NCBI RefSeq assembly: GCF_014644735.1
Contig: NZ_BMKZ01000017.1
Span: 1 to 64,000, forward strand
Reading direction: 5' to 3'
Length of the DNA stretch: 64,000 nt
Source of the DNA: Caldalkalibacillus thermarum
GTDB taxonomy: Bacteria > Bacillota > Bacilli > Caldalkalibacillales > Caldalkalibacillaceae
A model generated the notes under the pieces. The model was not told the origin of the DNA, did no database searches, and saw only the letters and a program-made list of their open reading frames with translations. The translations under genes were made by a program, and so were the position numbers. Below are positions 48,637 through 58,831 of this stretch, piece by piece. The first letter of the stretch is position 1. Each line of letters opens with the position of its first letter.

Positions 48637-49746
48637 TCACAGTTGGTTTTGGAAGGGGAGCGACCACACAGCCCGGAGGGTCGTTTCAGCCACATGATCG
48701 GCAATGACGGCCCGTCCCATCCGTTCCAAGAGCACCAGCCTTAACCTGCCTGCTATCACTTTTTTGTCGGTGTACATTTTTTCCAGCACCTGTTCAAATG
48801 ACCAGGGCAGGGTATGCCATTCCACGGGCAAACCGTAAGTAGAGAGCAGGCGGGTGACCCGCTCCGCCAACCCTTGCTGCCCATAAACCGCTTCGCTCAC
48901 ATGGGCAGCCACAGCCATGCCTATCGCCACCGCCTCACCGTGGGTGAAGTCCCGGTAATGTCCCAAAGCTTCAAAGGCATGGCCGAAGGTATGGCCAAAA
49001 TTTAAGATGGCCCGAAGCCCGGTCTCTTTCTCATCCTGACTGACCACCTGGCTCTTAATGTGGCAGGCGCGGTATAATGCTTCTGACAAGAAAGGTTCCT
49101 GTAAGGCACGGCAAGGGTTGGCATTCTCTTCTAACCAATCCACAAAAGCTTCATCCCAAATAAAGCCGTGCTTCAATACTTCGGCGAAACCGCAGGCCAC
49201 TTCCCGTTCGGGCAATGTTGACAAGGTGGCCGTATCATAAATAACAGCCAAAGGCTGATGAAACGAACCGATCATATTTTTGCCAAGGGAATGATTGATG
49301 GCCACCTTGCCCCCCACGCTGCTGTCATGGGCCAACAAGGTGGTGGGCAGTTGGACAAAAGGAATGCCCCGCATGTAGGTGCTGGCCACAAAGCCAGCCA
49401 AATCTCCTACCACGCCTCCACCTAAAGCCAGGATCACACTTTGGCGGTCCAGCTTGTGCTCCAAGGCATAGGTGATGATTTGCTCATAGTGGGACAGGGA
49501 TTTAGCTTGTTCACCTGCGGGTACAGAATAGCTGAACACCCGGAATCCAGCCCTTTGCAAGCCTTTCAGCACTGGCTCAAGATACAAGGCACCCACGTGG
49601 TCGTCGGTGACTACCAACAAGGTTTGGCTGCTCGTGATACCTAATGTTTGCAAATAAGCAGGCAACTTGGACAACAATCCCTGTCCAATCCAAATGGGAT
49701 ATGAGCGTTCCCCCAGATCCACTGTCAGTGTTTTAACCGATTCCAT
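48637..49746 (-). CDS. aroB: 3-dehydroquinate synthase
   Basis: AroB converts DAHP to 3-dehydroquinate. The 369-residue NAD- and metal-dependent protein has ALGGGVVGDLAGFVASTYMRG, VGGKVAINH, and the metal ligands Glu in CGFAEVLKHGFI and His in NFGHTFGHAFE. It lies between aroC and the trp leader. The aroH gene that follows aroB in B. subtilis is missing. Confidence 0.96.
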   Translation of the reverse strand: MESVKTLTVDLGERSYPIWIGQGLLSKLPAYLQTLGITSSQTLLVVTDDHVGALYLEPVLKGLQRAGFRVFSYSVPAGEQAKSLSHYEQIITYALEHKLDRQSVILALGGGVVGDLAGFVASTYMRGIPFVQLPTTLLAHDSSVGGKVAINHSLGKNMIGSFHQPLAVIYDTATLSTLPEREVACGFAEVLKHGFIWDEAFVDWLEENANPCRALQEPFLSEALYRACHIKSQVVSQDEKETGLRAILNFGHTFGHAFEALGHYRDFTHGEAVAIGMAVAAHVSEAVYGQQGLAERVTRLLSTYGLPVEWHTLPWSFEQVLEKMYTDKKVIAGRLRLVLLERMGRAVIADHVAETTLRAVWSLPFQNQL

Positions 49747-50918
49747 TAAAATGTTCTCGCCTCCTCCAGGTAACGTTCATAATGGGCTTTCATCTCAAAG
49801 ATGTGATCATGGCCAAATTTTTCACAAAAGGCCCTGGCCACTTCCCAGGCCACCACATTTTCCATCACCACACAAGCAGCCGGCACCGCACAACTGTCTG
49901 AACGCTCCACGCTGGCTTCAAAGGGCTGTTTGGTGTCAATATCCACGCTTTGCAACGGTTTGTACAAAGTGGGGATCGGTTTCATCACGCCGCGGATCAC
50001 AATGGGCATCCCGTTCGTCATTCCCCCTTCAAGTCCGCCCAACCGGTTGGTTTTGCGGTAATAGCCCCGCTCTCGGGACCAGGCAATTTCGTCTTGAACC
50101 TGGCTGCCGAACCGTTTGCCCGCCTCAAAACCGATACCGATCTCCACTCCTTTAAAGGCTTGGATACTGAGTACCGCTTGTCCCAGCCGTCCGTCCAATT
50201 TCCGGTCCCAATGAACATGGCTGCCTAAACCAACAGGAACCCCATACACAATGACTTCAACAATGCCCCCGACACTGTCACCTTCTGCCTTAGCCTTGTC
50301 AATCACCTGCATCATTTTTAGAGCTGCTTCCTGATCAAGGCAGCGTACCGGAGAGTCTTCCGTGATCCGCTGGATCTCTTGGGGAGAAAGCTGGTCCAAT
50401 TGGTCGAGAGAGGCCTCAACAGGCCCGATCTGCTTGACGTGGCCTACCACTTCCATACCAAAGTAGCGGAGCAGCTTTTTGGCCACCGCTCCGCAGGCCA
50501 CCCGAATGGTGGTTTCCCTGGCACTTGACCGTTCAAGAATGTTGCGCATATCCCGGTGAGCATATTTAACCGCCCCGTTCAGGTCGGCATGACCCGGTCT
50601 GGGACGGGTGACCCTTTTACGGCCGACATGGGCTTCATCCAAGGGTTCCACACTCATAATATTGCGCCAATGTTGCCAGTCTTTATTTTCTACAACCAGG
50701 CAGATCGGAGCGCCGGTTGTTTTACCGTCACGAACCCCTGCCTTAATCTGCACCTGATCTTTTTCAATCTGCATGCGCCGCCCTCGCCCGTAGCCTTTTT
50801 GGCGCCGGGCCAGTTCCCGATCAATATCCTCCTTCAAGAGGGGAAGATGGGCGGGAACCCCCTCAATAATAGCCGTCAACTGGGGGCCGTGAGATTCCCC
50901 GGCGGTTAAATATCTCAT
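49746..50918 (-). CDS. aroC: Chorismate synthase
   Basis: This reduced-FMN enzyme makes chorismate from EPSP. The 390-residue protein begins [20 protein letters not shown], with [11 protein letters not shown], the [11 protein letters not shown] core, and [20 protein letters not shown] near the C-terminus. It is the first gene of the supra-operon (aroF in B. subtilis usage). Its stop overlaps the aroB ATG by one base. Confidence 0.97.
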   Translation of the reverse strand: MRYLTAGESHGPQLTAIIEGVPAHLPLLKEDIDRELARRQKGYGRGRRMQIEKDQVQIKAGVRDGKTTGAPICLVVENKDWQHWRNIMSVEPLDEAHVGRKRVTRPRPGHADLNGAVKYAHRDMRNILERSSARETTIRVACGAVAKKLLRYFGMEVVGHVKQIGPVEASLDQLDQLSPQEIQRITEDSPVRCLDQEAALKMMQVIDKAKAEGDSVGGIVEVIVYGVPVGLGSHVHWDRKLDGRLGQAVLSIQAFKGVEIGIGFEAGKRFGSQVQDEIAWSRERGYYRKTNRLGGLEGGMTNGMPIVIRGVMKPIPTLYKPLQSVDIDTKQPFEASVERSDSCAVPAACVVMENVVAWEVARAFCEKFGHDHIFEMKAHYERYLEEARTF

Positions 50919-51024
50919 GTGGATAACCTCCTTACCCCTTTACTCCATTTAAGCGATAAAATAATAAAGTTTATTATATCTAATCTTCTAAAAAAAAGAT
51001 AGATTAACAAGCATATTTCATGTT

Positions 51025-51801
51025 TTATATCTTGCGGTAAAAAAACGTATCTTCTGTTTCAAACTGATACTTTTCAGGATGAAAAATTTGCTCCGTACTG
51101 CCTACAAACAGAACCCCGCCCTGATTCAAAGCCTTGCTGAACTTCTGATATAAAAGGTCCTTGGCTTCATCGGTGAAGTAAATCATCACATTGCGGCACA
51201 TGATCAGATCAAAGCCTGTCCCAAAAGGATCAGTTAGAAGGTTTTGCCTTTTAAACAACACCCTGTTTTTTATTTCGTCACTAAGATAATAAAGTCCATT
51301 CAACTGTCTAAAATAGGTTTTTAGATAGGGGGCCGGCACTTCCTTGACTGCCCGCGCTGGATAAATGCCCTGCCTGGCTTTGGACAGCGCCACCTCATCA
51401 ATATCTGTGGCCAAAACCTGAAACTTTTTTGCTGGCATCATTTGATCCAAAAGCATCACCAGCGTATAAGGTTCTTCTCCGGTGGAACAGGCGGCACTCC
51501 ACATTTTCAGCGGCCGGCCTTTCTGGAGCAAACGGGGCAAAATTTTCTGCTCCAACACACGCCAGCGGTTGGGATTGCGAAAGAATTCGGAAACGTTGAT
51601 GGTTAAACGGTCCAGACAATCGTTTACCAGCTGGGGATCCTTTTCCATCGCTTTAAAAAAACGGGTAAAAGAATCAAACCCTTTTTTGTCCCGCAAGGTA
51701 GTTAAACGCCTCTTCATTTGGGGTTCCTTGTACAGGCTTAGATCGACGCCCGTTTTTTGCTTAAATTGTTTGACAAACCACTCAAAGTCCTTGTCTCCCA
51801 C
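51025..51801 (-). CDS. cheR: Chemotaxis glutamate methyltransferase CheR
   Basis: CheR methylates chemoreceptors. From the GTG at 51801 (AGGGG seven bases upstream) it has 258 residues, as in B. subtilis. YKEPQMKRRL is in the N-terminal helical domain; WSAACSTGEEPYTLVMLL is the SAM motif; LATDIDEVAL and CRNVMIYF follow. The frame is open to 51903, but that part crosses the ndk terminator, so the GTG start is preferred. This implies a motile, chemotactic organism; other che genes lie elsewhere. Confidence 0.93.
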   Translation of the reverse strand: MGDKDFEWFVKQFKQKTGVDLSLYKEPQMKRRLTTLRDKKGFDSFTRFFKAMEKDPQLVNDCLDRLTINVSEFFRNPNRWRVLEQKILPRLLQKGRPLKMWSAACSTGEEPYTLVMLLDQMMPAKKFQVLATDIDEVALSKARQGIYPARAVKEVPAPYLKTYFRQLNGLYYLSDEIKNRVLFKRQNLLTDPFGTGFDLIMCRNVMIYFTDEAKDLLYQKFSKALNQGGVLFVGSTEQIFHPEKYQFETEDTFFYRKI

Positions 51802-51836
51802 GCCATATCCCCTCTCACCCGGAAAGTGACAGATTG

Positions 51837-51860
51837 AAAAAAAGCCCTGTACAAGGGCTT
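51837..51860 (-). terminator. Intrinsic terminator of ndk
   Basis: AAGCCCT (51860-51854) and AGGGCTT (51848-51842) form the stem on the minus strand, followed by a run of T. Confidence 0.85.
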
Positions 51861-51893
51861 GGACATAAAGTTTAGCTTCTACACGCTTATTTC

Positions 51894-52343
51894 TTATATC
51901 CATTTATTGATATCACGGGTGTACTCCAAAAGCTCTTCCGGCTTGAAAAACAGGTTGATTTCACGCTCAGCGCTTTCTTTAGAGTCAGAACCGTGAATCA
52001 CGTTCATACTCACCTGGACGCCATAGTCGCCCCGAATCGTGCCAGGTGCCGCATCAGCAGGGTTGGTTTTGCCCATCATATCACGGGCGATTTGAATCAC
52101 ATTTTCCCCTTGCCATACCATGGCAAACACAGGACCTGAGGTAATAAAATCGACCAATTCACCAAAGAATGGTTTCTCTTTGTGTTCACTGTAATGCTGT
52201 TCAGCCAATTCCCGGGAGATGTGCATCAGCTTGGCACCAACCAATTGAAATCCCTTTCTTTCAAAGCGTTGTACAATCTCACCAATCAGTCCCCGTTGAA
52301 CTCCGTCGGGCTTAACCATTAGGAAAGTTTTTTCTACAGCCAT
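51894..52343 (-). CDS. ndk: Nucleoside diphosphate kinase
   Basis: Ndk balances nucleoside triphosphates through a phosphohistidine. The 149-residue protein shows [15 protein letters not shown] and the active-site His in [11 protein letters not shown] 52343 has AGGAG nine bases upstream. It stands between hepT and cheR, as in B. subtilis. Confidence 0.97.
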   Translation of the reverse strand: MAVEKTFLMVKPDGVQRGLIGEIVQRFERKGFQLVGAKLMHISRELAEQHYSEHKEKPFFGELVDFITSGPVFAMVWQGENVIQIARDMMGKTNPADAAPGTIRGDYGVQVSMNVIHGSDSKESAEREINLFFKPEELLEYTRDINKWI

Positions 52344-52438
52344 GTGCGTCAACTCCTATCTGTAAGTGTTGTACAAGGATGACTCAACCGGCTAAATTGT
52401 ACCAAATGATACCGCTTTAAGCAATGACGTTTCCGAAG

Positions 52439-53398
52439 TTAATAAGTACGCTGCTCGATAAAATCGGTGATTTGGATAAACGTTTTCTTGCTGTATACCG
52501 ACTGCAAGTCCTCCAGAGACCTTCTGGCTTTTTCCAAATAACGCTGGGCAATGGTTTTGGCCACATGAATACCGCCGCTCTGCTTAATGAGATTAATGAT
52601 TTTGGGCATATCTGGTGAACCCGACTTAAACTCATTGATAATCGCGTCACGAATGGCAGGGTTTCTGAATGAGGCCAGAACAGGAAGCGTAATGTTGCCC
52701 TGTCTTAAATCACTCCCCGCTGGTTTGCCCAGTTGCTTTTCGCTTCCGGTGAAATCAAGGATGTCATCTGTAATTTGAAAAGCCATGCCAACATAATATC
52801 CGTAACGGTATAAGGCCCTCACGACCGGCTCCGGCGCATTACAGACCAGTCCGCCCAATTGACAACTGATGGCCATTAACAGGGCTGTTTTTCGTTTGAT
52901 ACGCATAAAATATGTTTTCAAAGACTGATTCCATTGATACAGGGCCTGTATTTGCTCGATTTCACCCACACACATATCCACAATGGCTTTGGACAAAATT
53001 TGATGAACCCGGGGATCGGACAACCGGGTGATGCGGGATAAAGCTTGGGCAAGGATAAAATCCCCAGTGTACATTGCCACGCGGTTATCCCACTTGGCTT
53101 TCACGGTTGGCTTTCCCCGTCTTGTTTCAGCATCATCGATCACATCATCATGGACCAAAGTCGCCATATGAATCAACTCAAGGGCTACGGCCACATGTTT
53201 TAAACGTTCAATATCATACACTCCGCTTTTGCCGCCGAGCAAAACAAAGATCGGCCGGATACGTTTACCCCCTGCTTTTAACAGATGGGAAGCTGCTTCC
53301 TCGATAAGGGGATAATGGCTGTCAATGGACCGAAATAATTCCTGTTCAATGACATGTATATCGTCTTTTAGTTCCTGATAAATATCCATTAAATTCAT
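52439..53398 (-). CDS. hepT: Heptaprenyl diphosphate synthase component II
   Basis: This is the catalytic subunit of the two-part enzyme that builds the C35 side chain of menaquinone-7. The 319-residue protein has the first aspartate motif in LVHDDVIDDAETRRG and the second in QITDDILDFTGSEKQLGKP. AAGGTGG lies before the ATG used. Component I (hepS) and menG lie directly upstream, the usual hepS-menG-hepT order. Confidence 0.95.
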   Translation of the reverse strand: MNLMDIYQELKDDIHVIEQELFRSIDSHYPLIEEAASHLLKAGGKRIRPIFVLLGGKSGVYDIERLKHVAVALELIHMATLVHDDVIDDAETRRGKPTVKAKWDNRVAMYTGDFILAQALSRITRLSDPRVHQILSKAIVDMCVGEIEQIQALYQWNQSLKTYFMRIKRKTALLMAISCQLGGLVCNAPEPVVRALYRYGYYVGMAFQITDDILDFTGSEKQLGKPAGSDLRQGNITLPVLASFRNPAIRDAIINEFKSGSPDMPKIINLIKQSGGIHVAKTIAQRYLEKARRSLEDLQSVYSKKTFIQITDFIEQRTY

Positions 53399-53440
53399 AA
53401 TGCTGAATCCACCTTGTCTCATTCTGCTTGTTTGTCTGGA

Positions 53441-54154
53441 TCACGATCTAGGTTTATACCCGATGTGCAGTGCAGCGACACCGCCGGTCAAAAGATAGAT
53501 CTCCACCCTTTCCAGGCCTGCCGTTTCAAACATTCGGCCAAGTTCTTGGCTGTCCGGAAAATGTTTCAATGATTCTGGCAGCCAGCTGTATTGCTCATAA
53601 CGGTTGGCAAATACTTTCCCCAAAAATGGCAACAGCCGGTTAAAATACAGGTAATAAAGCTGTTTAAACCCGGGCCAAACCGGTTTAGATAATTCCAGCG
53701 AGGCTACCACACCACCGGGTTTGACCACCCTGGTCATTTCCGTCAAAACTTGATGAATATCAGGAACATTGCGCAAGGCAAACCCTATTGTTGCATAATC
53801 GAACGTATGATCTTCATAAGGCAGGGACATGGCGTTACCATGTACCAGTTTAAGGTGATCATATTGCTTATCTGATTTCTTTTGTTTTGCGATCTCTAGC
53901 ATTTTTTGGCTGAAATCCAGGCCAACAACGCGGCCTTCCCGGCCTGTTTTTTCGGCCAAGGCAATTGCCCAGTCCCCCGTGCCACAACACACGTCAATGG
54001 CGCTCTGTCCAGGCTGTACATTTAACTTTTTCATGGCAAATTTGCGCCAGGCCTTGTGCCTCCGAAAACTGAGCAATGTATTCATCATATCATACTTGTC
54101 GGCAATGCTTTCAAAGACTTGGTGGACAAACTGCTCCTTTGATTGTTTGTTCAT
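53441..54154 (-). CDS. menG: Demethylmenaquinone methyltransferase
   Basis: MenG (UbiE family) adds the last methyl group of menaquinone. The 237-residue protein has SAM motif [16 protein letters not shown] at about 44-58, [11 protein letters not shown], the middle motif FALRNVPD, and [13 protein letters not shown]. It is between hepS and hepT and feeds the quinol used by the Qcr complex. Confidence 0.96.
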   Translation of the reverse strand: MNKQSKEQFVHQVFESIADKYDMMNTLLSFRRHKAWRKFAMKKLNVQPGQSAIDVCCGTGDWAIALAEKTGREGRVVGLDFSQKMLEIAKQKKSDKQYDHLKLVHGNAMSLPYEDHTFDYATIGFALRNVPDIHQVLTEMTRVVKPGGVVASLELSKPVWPGFKQLYYLYFNRLLPFLGKVFANRYEQYSWLPESLKHFPDSQELGRMFETAGLERVEIYLLTGGVAALHIGYKPRS

Positions 54155-54175
54155 GCTTTAATGCTCCTCTTCCCA

Positions 54176-54889
54176 TTATGGCTCGATAACCAAATATGCT
54201 TGTTCAATCTTGTCCAGCCAAAGTGTAAGTTCCCCTTCTAATGTACGGTCTCCCAAGCGATCAATAAGCTCCTTTAACCGTTCCACATTGGATTCAAAAG
54301 TCTCATCAGGGGGGAATCCCTCTTCCACATGTGTGGAGAGGCAGACAAATCTCTCTAAAATTGCGTACCAAAGGTCTGGGGCATCAAACCAGTTTAAGAC
54401 ACTCTCAGGAATCCGGCGCTTAATTTGCCGTTTTAAACATAACACATCTTCTTGAGAAAGGAGGTCGTGCTCCATGTACAGACGGGTCTTGTCCTCATTA
54501 ATGGTTTTAACCACGCCTGCCCATTTGTGAATCAATTCCACTTCTCCATGCTCGGCCAAATAATGATAGTAATGGCCACTAAAATGATCACCTGACAATA
54601 TGGTCAGCTGTCTCTGTTTAAGTGAGTCGTCGGAGCTCACCTTCTGATTATCAACATTGTCGTGGCTGTCCAAACCCAGTTGGATTAACATCTGGGAAAT
54701 GCAATAGTGTCTGCGTAACGCGGAGGAAATCCCGGTCTGATGCAGAAAAAGAAACAAAAAATGCAGCTGAAACAGGTTAATGTCAGGATAGCGGACATAG
54801 CGCTGAACGTAAGGGTGATATGCCCGCTGCTCAACTTCTTTGAGCATGGATTCCAATTCATCGCGATAAACTGAATCTCGTAAAATCAT
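54176..54889 (-). CDS. hepS: Heptaprenyl diphosphate synthase component I
   Basis: The non-catalytic subunit of the heptaprenyl synthase. The 237-residue mostly helical protein (LESMLKEVEQRAYHPYVQRYV, INLFQLHFLFLFLHQTG, SDDSLKQRQLTILSGDHFSGHYYHYLA) carries the GDHFSGHYY signature of HepS. It lies 21 bases before menG. Confidence 0.9.
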   Translation of the reverse strand: MILRDSVYRDELESMLKEVEQRAYHPYVQRYVRYPDINLFQLHFLFLFLHQTGISSALRRHYCISQMLIQLGLDSHDNVDNQKVSSDDSLKQRQLTILSGDHFSGHYYHYLAEHGEVELIHKWAGVVKTINEDKTRLYMEHDLLSQEDVLCLKRQIKRRIPESVLNWFDAPDLWYAILERFVCLSTHVEEGFPPDETFESNVERLKELIDRLGDRTLEGELTLWLDKIEQAYLVIEP

Positions 54890-54950
54890 CTTATAGCCTC
54901 CACTTGATATGACACGCTTCCATTATTCAGTATCAGTATAACATAAATTT

Positions 54951-55481
54951 TTATTTCCTCCAGCCAGTTCCGTAGACCAAATGGGCAAACTGGTTTAAAA
55001 ATTCTTCTGTTGGCACAGTTTGTTCTTCAGTTTTAGCCAACTCTGTCATAAGCGCTTCAGTCCGCTCACAACTGACAGCCAGAATCAAATCGGGCTCTGG
55101 GCTATTCTGGTCGAGAAAGCGCAAAAAGACCTGATCCATATTGCTGGTTTGGGTAAAGGCTGAGACAATCAGTTGCCAGGCATCCATGTAAACCGCATCA
55201 TATTTCCGTTTGTCCGGGACATCCTCAGGCCAGACAAGATCGATAAATAATTCGTTATTCTTTATTTTAACCCGTTTGTATTCATAATTTAAAGGGATTT
55301 GTTTTAAAAAAGGGACGATAAGCATGTGATCCAGCTCAACGGGTTTGATGGCCTGGAAGACCGGCTGTCCCAGCGCTCTTTGTCCTGGATAAAGCGAGTC
55401 GATAGGCAGCCAGGCGTTTAATGCTGTTCCCAACCCCACAGACAGAAGCAAAGCGATGATTAATCCTCTGGCCACTTTCAA
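54951..55481 (-). CDS. Unknown single-pass membrane protein between mtrB and hepS
   Basis: The 176-residue protein starts at TTG 55481, with GGGAGG seven bases before it. The longer frame to 55547 would begin inside the mtrB terminator. The N-terminal anchor (LIIALLLSVGLGTALNAWL, about 7-25) is followed by an outside domain with short strands, such as YKRVKIKNNELFIDLVWP, and a C-terminal helix. I do not know the family. The layout suggests a small membrane-anchored sporulation or envelope protein. Confidence 0.6.
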   Translation of the reverse strand: MKVARGLIIALLLSVGLGTALNAWLPIDSLYPGQRALGQPVFQAIKPVELDHMLIVPFLKQIPLNYEYKRVKIKNNELFIDLVWPEDVPDKRKYDAVYMDAWQLIVSAFTQTSNMDQVFLRFLDQNSPEPDLILAVSCERTEALMTELAKTEEQTVPTEEFLNQFAHLVYGTGWRK

Positions 55482-55531
55482 TGTTATCCCTCCCTCACTA
55501 ATATTTATTCCACTGCCACTGGTTAAAGAAG

Positions 55532-55560
55532 AAAAAAGCCGTCTCAACTGATGAGACAGC
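55532..55560 (-). terminator. Intrinsic terminator after mtrB
   Basis: GCTGTCTCA and TGAGACGGC (55560-55538) pair on the minus strand, followed by a run of six T. Confidence 0.85.
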
Positions 55561-55600
55561 CACTTTCCATCAGATCTCTGGGAGGGATGATTGGACTTGC

Positions 55601-55825
55601 TTATTCATCTACATCTGTATGCAGTGTGCCGAAGCGGGACATAATGACCGCTTTGCCACGAATCTTAACAGCTGAAGTATGTTCGGTAAATTGGGCTAAC
55701 ATCACTTCACCTTTATCCAATTTTTCGGAGTGGTGAAAACGGGTATCCTTTCCTCTGGTTAAGCCAATGACGTTCACTCCGTTTTCTTTAGCCTTGATGA
55801 TGAAAAAATCATGCATATGGTTCAT
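55601..55825 (-). CDS. mtrB: trp RNA-binding attenuation protein (TRAP)
   Basis: TRAP forms an 11-subunit ring that binds tryptophan and then NAG repeats in RNA. The 74-residue protein keeps the core: [19 protein letters not shown] and [27 protein letters not shown], with RNA-contacting lysines and the Trp-binding threonine/serine loops. It follows folE, as in B. subtilis mtrAB. Its target, the trp leader, is visible at 48447-48510. Confidence 0.95.
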   Translation of the reverse strand: MNHMHDFFIIKAKENGVNVIGLTRGKDTRFHHSEKLDKGEVMLAQFTEHTSAVKIRGKAVIMSRFGTLHTDVDE

Positions 55826-55866
55826 GATGACTCCCCCATTCTTTCACTGTTATCCCTTGATCACCA

Positions 55867-56496
55867 TCATCCCTTAATCAGGCTGAAAACTTCAGCGCGG
55901 GCTGCGGCATCATGTTCGAAACACCCACGCACAGCCGATGTCACCGTTTTGGCTCCGGGCTTCTTTACTCCTCTCATTGTCATGCACATATGCTCCGCTT
56001 CCACAACAACCACCACGCCATGGGGATCTAACTTCTCTACCATTGTATCGGCCACCATAGCAGTAATCCTTTCTTGCAGCTGGGGTCTTCTGGCTACGGC
56101 CTCGACAGCACGGGCCAATTTACTCAGCCCTGTCACTCTCCCTCCCTTTGGGATGTAGGCAACATGCGCCTTGCCAAAGAAAGGAACGAGATGATGTTCA
56201 CACATCGAAAAAAAAGGAATGTCTTTAACTAACACCAATTCCTCATGATCTTCCCCGAAAATCACATCAAAATAGTGTCCGGGATCAGTGCGCATACCAG
56301 AAAACACTTCTTCGTACATACGGGCCACCCGCTTTGGTGTATCGACCAATCCCTCCCGGTCAGGATTCTCTCCTATTGCTTCTAAAATCATGCGCACCGC
56401 TTGTTCGATTTTCGCTTTATCCACTTCCTGCGGTTGGGCGGGAGAATCTATGTGAGCAAAGGTTTCTGTATCAGATTTTGCATCAGCTTTTGACAT
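55867..56496 (-). CDS. folE: GTP cyclohydrolase I
   Basis: This first enzyme of folate synthesis (MtrA) has 209 residues. The zinc site is in [22 protein letters not shown] and the second Cys in [31 protein letters not shown] is the usual helix. It is upstream of mtrB and downstream of hbs. Folate genes and the trp system share PabA in Bacillus, which may explain the linkage. Confidence 0.96.
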   Translation of the reverse strand: MSKADAKSDTETFAHIDSPAQPQEVDKAKIEQAVRMILEAIGENPDREGLVDTPKRVARMYEEVFSGMRTDPGHYFDVIFGEDHEELVLVKDIPFFSMCEHHLVPFFGKAHVAYIPKGGRVTGLSKLARAVEAVARRPQLQERITAMVADTMVEKLDPHGVVVVVEAEHMCMTMRGVKKPGAKTVTSAVRGCFEHDAAARAEVFSLIKG

Positions 56497-56556
56497 CGAA
56501 AGTGTCCTCCTTGATTCAACTCATTACAGAAAATATAGCATAATTATGTCCCATTA

Positions 56557-56593
56557 GCAAAACAAGAGTTGTGCATGGCACACAACTCTTGTT
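56557..56593 (-). terminator. Intrinsic terminator of hbs
   Basis: A 13-bp stem of AACAAGAGTTGTG and CACAACTCTTGTT around seven bases, followed on the minus strand by TTTTG. Confidence 0.85.
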
Positions 56594-56636
56594 CTTGAAC
56601 ATGATGATAACTATGTAAAAACCTGCTTGTAAGTTC

Positions 56637-56909
56637 CTACTTGATACCTTCCTTTAATCCCTTACCGGGCTTAAAAGCAGGCACTTTGCTGGCAGCAATT
56701 TCAATTTCTTCACCTGTTTGAGGGTTGCGTCCTTTACGGGCGGCTCTTTGACGCACTTCGAAGTTTCCGAAACCAATAATTTGGACTTTTTCCCCTTTTT
56801 GCAACGCTTCAGTAATGGCGTCAAAAACGGCATCGACCGCTTTGGCCGCATCTTTTTTGGTCAGTTCAGCCAATTCAGCCACTCTGGCCACCAATTCCGT
56901 TTTATTCAT
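56637..56909 (-). CDS. hbs: HU-type nucleoid protein HBsu
   Basis: HU coats and bends the chromosome. The 90-residue protein has [43 protein letters not shown] with the DNA-binding arm, and the C-terminal [15 protein letters not shown] 56909 is used; the GTG three codons earlier overlaps AAAGGGGGTG. It lies between spoIVA and folE. Confidence 0.97.
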   Translation of the reverse strand: MNKTELVARVAELAELTKKDAAKAVDAVFDAITEALQKGEKVQIIGFGNFEVRQRAARKGRNPQTGEEIEIAASKVPAFKPGKGLKEGIK

Positions 56910-57112
56910 TCCTGTCACCCCCTTTCACGAAGCTTGTCTTATTCTCCTTCATTACCGCATTTTATTGTTTTTATACGTGTTTGCACCTGATTTAAGAGCA
57001 TTTATCTGGCTTTATGGTAATACAGGCCAAACAAAATTGCAAGAACGGTTTGGTTATTTTCTTTTGCCCAGCAAAAAAAGCCTCCACTAAAGGAAGCTCT
57101 TTGCAGATAGAA

Positions 57113-58591
57113 TTATAGAATAATGGCAATTAATCCGCCAGATCCCTCGTTTATAATTCTTTCCAGTGTCTCTTTCAGTTTATAGCGGGCATTTTCTGGC
57201 ATGCTGGCCAGCTTGGCGGAGATGCCTTCTCTGACAATAGAATGTAACGAACGACCAAATACATCAGACTGCCAAATGGCAAGCGGGTTATCTTCAAAGT
57301 CTTGCATCAAATAGCGGATTAACTCTTCACTCTGTTTTTCCGTGCCAATAATTGGTGCAAATTCTGACTCCACGTCCACCTTGATCATATGGATGGAGGG
57401 TGCTGTTGCTTTGAGACGGACCCCAAACCTTGAGCCTTGGCGGATGATTTCCGGCTCATCCAAAGTCATGTCTTCTAACTGCGGAGGGGCTATGCCGTAA
57501 CCTGTCTGTTTCACCATTTTTAGTGCTTCAGCAATGTTGTCATATTCCCGCTTGGCTATGGCAAAATCCTGCATAAGTTCAAGGAGATGATCTTTGCCTC
57601 TGATCTCTACCCCAACAATCTCTTTTAGCACTTCATCATACAGTGAATCTGGGGCATTCAGGTCAATATCGGCCACTCCGGTGCCCATATCCATACCGGC
57701 CAGGGAAGCCTCGTCAATGAAATCAAATTCATTAAAATAGCCAATCACCCGGTCCACATCTCTCAAGCGGCGAATGTCTTTAACCGTATCTCTGACTGCT
57801 TCTTCATAATTCCTCCGCAACCAGTGGTCCTCTTTCAGGACCATCACCCAGCTCGGCAGATTAACATTCACTTCATGAACAGGGAATTCAAAGAGGACTT
57901 CGCGCATGACATTGGTAAAGTCACGCTCATCCATCTGCTCCACACTGGCGACCATGCACGGAATATCATATTTTTCAGCTAATTCATTACGCAGCGCTTC
58001 CGTTTCCGGACGATATGGCTGTGTGGAGTTGATCAGCAGAATGAATGGTTTGCCCACCTCTTTTAACTCATTAACTACACGCTCTTCGGCTTCTACATAA
58101 TTTTCTCTGGGAATGTCGGCGATGGTTCCATCTGTGGTCACCACAACTCCTAACGTGGAGTGGTCTTGAATCACTTTGCGTGTCCCGATCTCAGCTGCTT
58201 CCTGAAATGGAATCGGTTCTTCATACCAGGGAGTATTCACCATGCGCGGTCCGTTTTCATCTTCATATCCCTTTGCCCCAGGTACCACATAGCCAACACA
58301 GTCAATCAAACGGACGTTAATCTTTAAACCTTCGTTAACTTGTATCTCCACTGCCTGGTTGGGAACAAATTTGGGCTCAGTGGTCATGATGGTCCGGCCA
58401 GCCGCACTTTGTGGCATTTCATCTTGGGTCCGGACCCGGTCCGATTCAGAGGCTATATTAGGAATGACGATCTGTTCCATAAACCGCTTGATAAAGGTTG
58501 ACTTTCCTGTGCGAACGGCCCCTACGACTCCGATATAAATATCGCCCCCGGTTCGTTCCGCGATGTCCTTAAAAATGTCCACCTTTTCCAC
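57113..58591 (-). CDS. spoIVA: Stage IV sporulation protein A (spore coat base ATPase)
   Basis: SpoIVA polymerises on the forespore surface, using ATP, as the basement layer of the coat. The 492-residue protein shows the Walker A-like GVVGAVRTGKSTFIKRFME (about 22-40), DCVGYVVPGAKGYEDENGPRMV, TTDGTIADIPRENY, and the C-terminal region with GSGGLIAIIL that docks SpoVM. This is direct proof of an endospore former. Confidence 0.98.
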   Translation of the reverse strand: MEKVDIFKDIAERTGGDIYIGVVGAVRTGKSTFIKRFMEQIVIPNIASESDRVRTQDEMPQSAAGRTIMTTEPKFVPNQAVEIQVNEGLKINVRLIDCVGYVVPGAKGYEDENGPRMVNTPWYEEPIPFQEAAEIGTRKVIQDHSTLGVVVTTDGTIADIPRENYVEAEERVVNELKEVGKPFILLINSTQPYRPETEALRNELAEKYDIPCMVASVEQMDERDFTNVMREVLFEFPVHEVNVNLPSWVMVLKEDHWLRRNYEEAVRDTVKDIRRLRDVDRVIGYFNEFDFIDEASLAGMDMGTGVADIDLNAPDSLYDEVLKEIVGVEIRGKDHLLELMQDFAIAKREYDNIAEALKMVKQTGYGIAPPQLEDMTLDEPEIIRQGSRFGVRLKATAPSIHMIKVDVESEFAPIIGTEKQSEELIRYLMQDFEDNPLAIWQSDVFGRSLHSIVREGISAKLASMPENARYKLKETLERIINEGSGGLIAIIL

Positions 58592-58661
58592 ACGATCCCC
58601 TCCTGTTTGTTTCTAAAACCCTCTCTCATTCGCTACCTTGTACCTTGATTAGGACAGTATA

Positions 58662-58689
58662 AATATATGAGCGCCAACATTATTTATGA
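58662..58689 (-). promoter_or_regulatory. Candidate SigE promoter of spoIVA
   Basis: -10 CATATATT (58669-58662) fits CATANANT, and TCATAA (58689-58684) fits the ATA of the SigE -35, about 15 bases apart. SigE control of spoIVA is established in B. subtilis. A 20-bp palindrome, CCGGTATAAATTTATGCCGG (58753-58772), lies further upstream. Confidence 0.5.
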
Positions 58690-58789
58690 CTAGATTTCGT
58701 TCCTTTTGCGACCCTAGTCAAGACAAGGCCTCTTTAAAATAAACATATGAACCCGGTATAAATTTATGCCGGTATTTTCGGTTATACAT

Positions 58790-58819
58790 AAAAAAACTGT
58801 TGATCTTATGATCAACAGT
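58790..58819 (-). terminator. Intrinsic terminator of yphF
   Basis: ACTGTTGATC and GATCAACAGT form a 10-bp stem around the loop ATAA, followed by a run of T on the minus strand. Confidence 0.85.
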
Positions 58820-58831
58820 CAGATTTGGGAT

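Noticed and set aside
51801-51903. Longer cheR starting at ATG 51903
   Set aside because: The extra part runs through the ndk terminator, and a GTG with a good ribosome binding site gives the normal family length.
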